A stretch of 8,935 nucleotides of DNA, taken from positions 7,848 to 16,782 of the forward strand of contig DGQJ01000332.1 in assembly GCA_002389705.1 (NCBI GenBank). The letters run 5' to 3'. This DNA is from Bacteroidales bacterium UBA4417 (GTDB lineage Bacteria > Bacteroidota > Bacteroidia > Bacteroidales > UBA4417). Positions 6,929-8,935 of the stretch are shown here, in pieces. The position numbers and the translations under genes were made by a program. The notes below the pieces were generated by a model. The model searched no databases. It had not been told where the DNA came from and saw only the letters and a program-made list of their open reading frames with translations. Every line of letters starts with the position of its first letter. Positions within the stretch are counted from its first letter, which is position 1.

Positions 6929-7155
6929 TTTAGTTATTTGTTACTTTGCATAGCGCAGCTTTTATGCCAGTACGAAACATTGACCCGAAAACCTGAATAT
7001 GAACTTTTCAAATAAAATCCGGGAAATACTGACAAGCATCAGAATGCCTGGTGGTGTTAGTAAAAGAAAGTTCCTGCTTGTTTGTTTTTTGATTCCGTAA
7101 ATCTATAAAAAATTATCATTAACAAAAATAAAAATATGCATACTTAAATTCAGGT

Positions 7156-7204
7156 AATCCGCGATGGAAGAACCGCTTCATATTTCCACGGCTTGTTGCG
7201 GATT
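7156..7204 (+). repeat. Inverted repeat AATCCGC / GCGGATT upstream of the glycosyltransferase
   Basis: AATCCGC at 7156-7162 is exactly complementary to GCGGATT at 7198-7204. Inside it, TGGAA (7165-7169) can pair with TTCCA (7184-7188), giving a possible two-part stem with bulges. It ends 21 nt before the glycosyltransferase ATG. There is no T-run directly after it as in a terminator, and no known riboswitch was recognised. Confidence 0.35.
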
Positions 7205-7225
7205 GCAAATGTTTTTATAATTTTG
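7196..7225 (+). promoter_or_regulatory. Promoter-like -33/-7 pair abutting the glycosyltransferase start
   Basis: TTG at 7196-7198 is followed after 19 nt by TAATTTTG at 7218-7225, a full TAnnTTTG match. It touches the ATG at 7226, so a transcript from it would begin inside the annotated coding region. Either the match is fortuitous, or translation starts slightly downstream, for example at the in-frame GTG at 7241. Confidence 0.3.
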
Positions 7226-8935
7226 ATGAAAATCACCGAAGTGAATATCAATACAACCCATCGAAGCTTACTCCTTCAATCTGCAATAGTTGTAATCGCA
7301 TCCCTGCTTTTTATTCCGTTTTTGGGTGGCGTACACCTGTTCGACTGGGACGAAATAAATTTTGCCGAATGTGCCCGCGAAATGATTGTGAGCCACAATT
7401 ACCTGAACGTTCAAATCGATTTTAAACCTTTCTGGGAAAAACCACCGCTGTTTATCTGGATGCAGGTACTGAGCATGAAAGCTTTTGGCATCAATGAGTT
7501 TGCAGCACGGTTTCCAAACGCGGTATGCGGTATAATTTCGTTGCTGGTAATTTTTAACATTGGGAGGAAACTTTACAACGAGCGTTTTGGTATCTGGTGG
7601 GTGATTGTATATGCCGGCAGCATTCTGCCACATTTTTATTTCCGTTCGGGCATTATCGACCCCTGGTTTAACCTGCTGATTTTTATAGCGATATGGTTTT
7701 TTGTTCAACTGAATACCAACTCAGAATCCATAAAGCCATTAAAACGGTTTCTCAATGCTGCCTTATGGGGGAGTTTCACAGGCCTGGCCATTTTAACCAA
7801 AGGGCCTACAGCTTTGCTTATTGTGGGGCTGGTGGTAGCCATTGCTTATATCCCGTCGCTGCTGCAGCTGGTAAACCTGAAAAGCAGGTTTTTAAAAACA
7901 TCGCCTCTGTTTAACCTGCGCCTTACTGATATCCTGGTTTTTTTCCTGTTTACGATTCTTATCGGAGGCTCCTGGTTCCTGGCTCAACTTATGAACGGGC
8001 ACGCCGATATGGTTTGGAAGTTTATTCTTTACCAGGTTCGCCTTTTCACCATTCCCGACGCAGGGCATGGCGGGCATTGGAGTTATCATTTTGTTGTATT
8101 GCTGGTTGGTGTTTTCCCGGCATCGCTTTTTGCACTGATGCGTTTCAGGATACCAGGCTCACAGTCCGCTGACCAACGGAGGTTTCACAGCATTATGCTC
8201 ATCCTGTTCTGGGTAGTGCTGATCCTGTTCACGATCGTTAAAACAAAAATTGTACATTACAGTTCGCTTTGCTATTTCCCGCTTACTTTCCTGGCGGCGG
8301 CAGCCATTCACGACCTGCTGAACGGTACTTTAAAATGGCGCAAATGGCTGAGCGCACTTCTCTTGCTTTTTGCAGCCCTATTTTCGATACTGGTTGCAGC
8401 GGTACCCTATATCGAAAAATACAAAACCCGTATCATTGAATCGGGTATCATAAAGGACGATTTTGCTGTCGGTAACCTGCAGGCAGAGGTTACCTGGACC
8501 GGTTTTGAATGGCTGCTCGGGCTTTTCCTGCTGGCTATGGCCACATACGCGGTGATCTCAGCCAGCCGCAATCGCATTGCCAGGGCCCTGAAGGTGCTTT
8601 TTATCGCAACAACAGTTTTTATTGCTGCGGTCATCATCATTTTCCCGTATCGCATCGAGAAATATTCACAACGGGCAGTGATCGATTTTTATAAATCGAA
8701 ATCCACCGAACATTGCTATGTGCTGAATTCGGGATTTTTTAGCTATGCTCCGCTGTTTTATACCCAAAAAATGCCCGACGATGTTGCCCTGCCCAGGTGG
8801 CTGTTCACCGGCAACATCGATCGCCCGTTTTACCTGGTGCTAAAAGAGCCACATTACAACAACTGGAAACAGAATATTCCGGCCATGAAAGTGCTATACA
8901 AAAAGAACGGATTTGTATTCCTGGCCAGGTACCCG
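7226..8935 (+). CDS. ArnT/PMT-type polytopic glycosyltransferase (3' partial)
   Basis: The frame is open for 570 codons from the ATG at 7226 to the window edge with no stop codon. The product is an inner-membrane GT-C enzyme that would transfer a sugar from a polyprenyl-phosphate donor to an acceptor on the outer face of the membrane. A first membrane helix (about 18-36) is followed by FDWDEINFAECAREM at 39-53, matching the catalytic acidic pair and the xYAExxREM region of ArnT (D42, E43). EKPPLFIW is at 71-78 and LTKGP at 190-194; both are conserved in ArnT-like proteins. Roughly ten to twelve hydrophobic segments follow, including a YSSLCYFPL segment at 345-353, and then a soluble C-terminal part from about 478. 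At 570 residues most of the protein is present. The acceptor (lipid A, glycan or protein) cannot be inferred, so I do not call it arnT. It is divergent from the acyltransferase operon. Confidence 0.88.
   Translation, partial: MKITEVNINTTHRSLLLQSAIVVIASLLFIPFLGGVHLFDWDEINFAECAREMIVSHNYLNVQIDFKPFWEKPPLFIWMQVLSMKAFGINEFAARFPNAVCGIISLLVIFNIGRKLYNERFGIWWVIVYAGSILPHFYFRSGIIDPWFNLLIFIAIWFFVQLNTNSESIKPLKRFLNAALWGSFTGLAILTKGPTALLIVGLVVAIAYIPSLLQLVNLKSRFLKTSPLFNLRLTDILVFFLFTILIGGSWFLAQLMNGHADMVWKFILYQVRLFTIPDAGHGGHWSYHFVVLLVGVFPASLFALMRFRIPGSQSADQRRFHSIMLILFWVVLILFTIVKTKIVHYSSLCYFPLTFLAAAAIHDLLNGTLKWRKWLSALLLLFAALFSILVAAVPYIEKYKTRIIESGIIKDDFAVGNLQAEVTWTGFEWLLGLFLLAMATYAVISASRNRIARALKVLFIATTVFIAAVIIIFPYRIEKYSQRAVIDFYKSKSTEHCYVLNSGFFSYAPLFYTQKMPDDVALPRWLFTGNIDRPFYLVLKEPHYNNWKQNIPAMKVLYKKNGFVFLARYP

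Larger units (their letters stand above)
6929..7225. other. 297-nt divergent intergenic region
   Basis: This A/T-rich gap lies between the leftward acyltransferase and the rightward glycosyltransferase. It holds the inverted repeat at 7156-7204 and the promoter-like pair at 7196-7225. No convincing promoter for the leftward operon, no small ORF and no RNA gene was recognised in the rest. Confidence 0.6.

Noticed and set aside
7123..7130. - strand TATTTTTG as a -7 box for the acyltransferase operon
   Set aside because: No -33 TTG lies at 19-21 nt and it is about 195 nt from the start codon in A/T-rich sequence, so it is probably chance.
7268..7708. 146-codon open frame on the - strand
   Set aside because: It lies wholly antisense to the glycosyltransferase, whose ArnT-like motifs fix the real strand.

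Overview
The window looks like chromosomal DNA from a Bacteroidota bacterium, most likely a Bacteroidales-type environmental lineage. Three things point that way. The secreted peptidase ends in a type IX secretion (T9SS, Por-type) sorting domain. The start codons lack Shine-Dalgarno sequences and sit behind A/T-rich leaders. The clearest promoter matches the Bacteroidota -33/-7 consensus (TTG, about 20 nt, TAnnTTTG). The lineage call is inference from these features, not from a database search.

Layout. (1) Bases 1-1434, + strand: the 3' part of a secreted M1-family zinc aminopeptidase with a T9SS tail; its 5' end lies outside the window. (2) Bases 1435-2626: a small NodB-type polysaccharide deacetylase on the - strand (1584-2198), flanked on both sides by short-period simple repeats (degenerate 7-mers, eight 8-mers, then five 7-mers). 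(3) Bases 2531-4200, + strand: a Bacteroidota-type promoter, gpmA (glycolytic phosphoglycerate mutase), an intrinsic terminator, a PPP-type metallophosphatase starting 9 nt beyond the terminator's T-run, and a strong bidirectional terminator. (4) Bases 4222-6928, - strand: a two-gene operon, with a PlsC-type acyltransferase upstream and, 4 nt later, a POTRA-less Omp85/BamA-like outer-membrane barrel. (5) Bases 7226-8935, + strand: an ArnT/PMT-type polytopic glycosyltransferase transcribed divergently from the acyltransferase and running off the right edge.

Functionally this is mostly envelope and housekeeping. The acyltransferase makes or remodels membrane phospholipid or another acylated lipid. 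The barrel sits in the outer membrane. The ArnT-like enzyme would move a sugar from a polyprenyl carrier onto lipid A, a glycan or a protein. The deacetylase would trim N- or O-acetyl groups from a glycan. gpmA is the only central-metabolism gene. No RNA gene, CRISPR array, IS element, phage gene or defence system was recognised. I found no convincing previously undescribed system. The oddest signals are the repeat tracts around the deacetylase, the duplicated TTGTACA word in the gpmA promoter, and the terminator abutting the phosphatase start.
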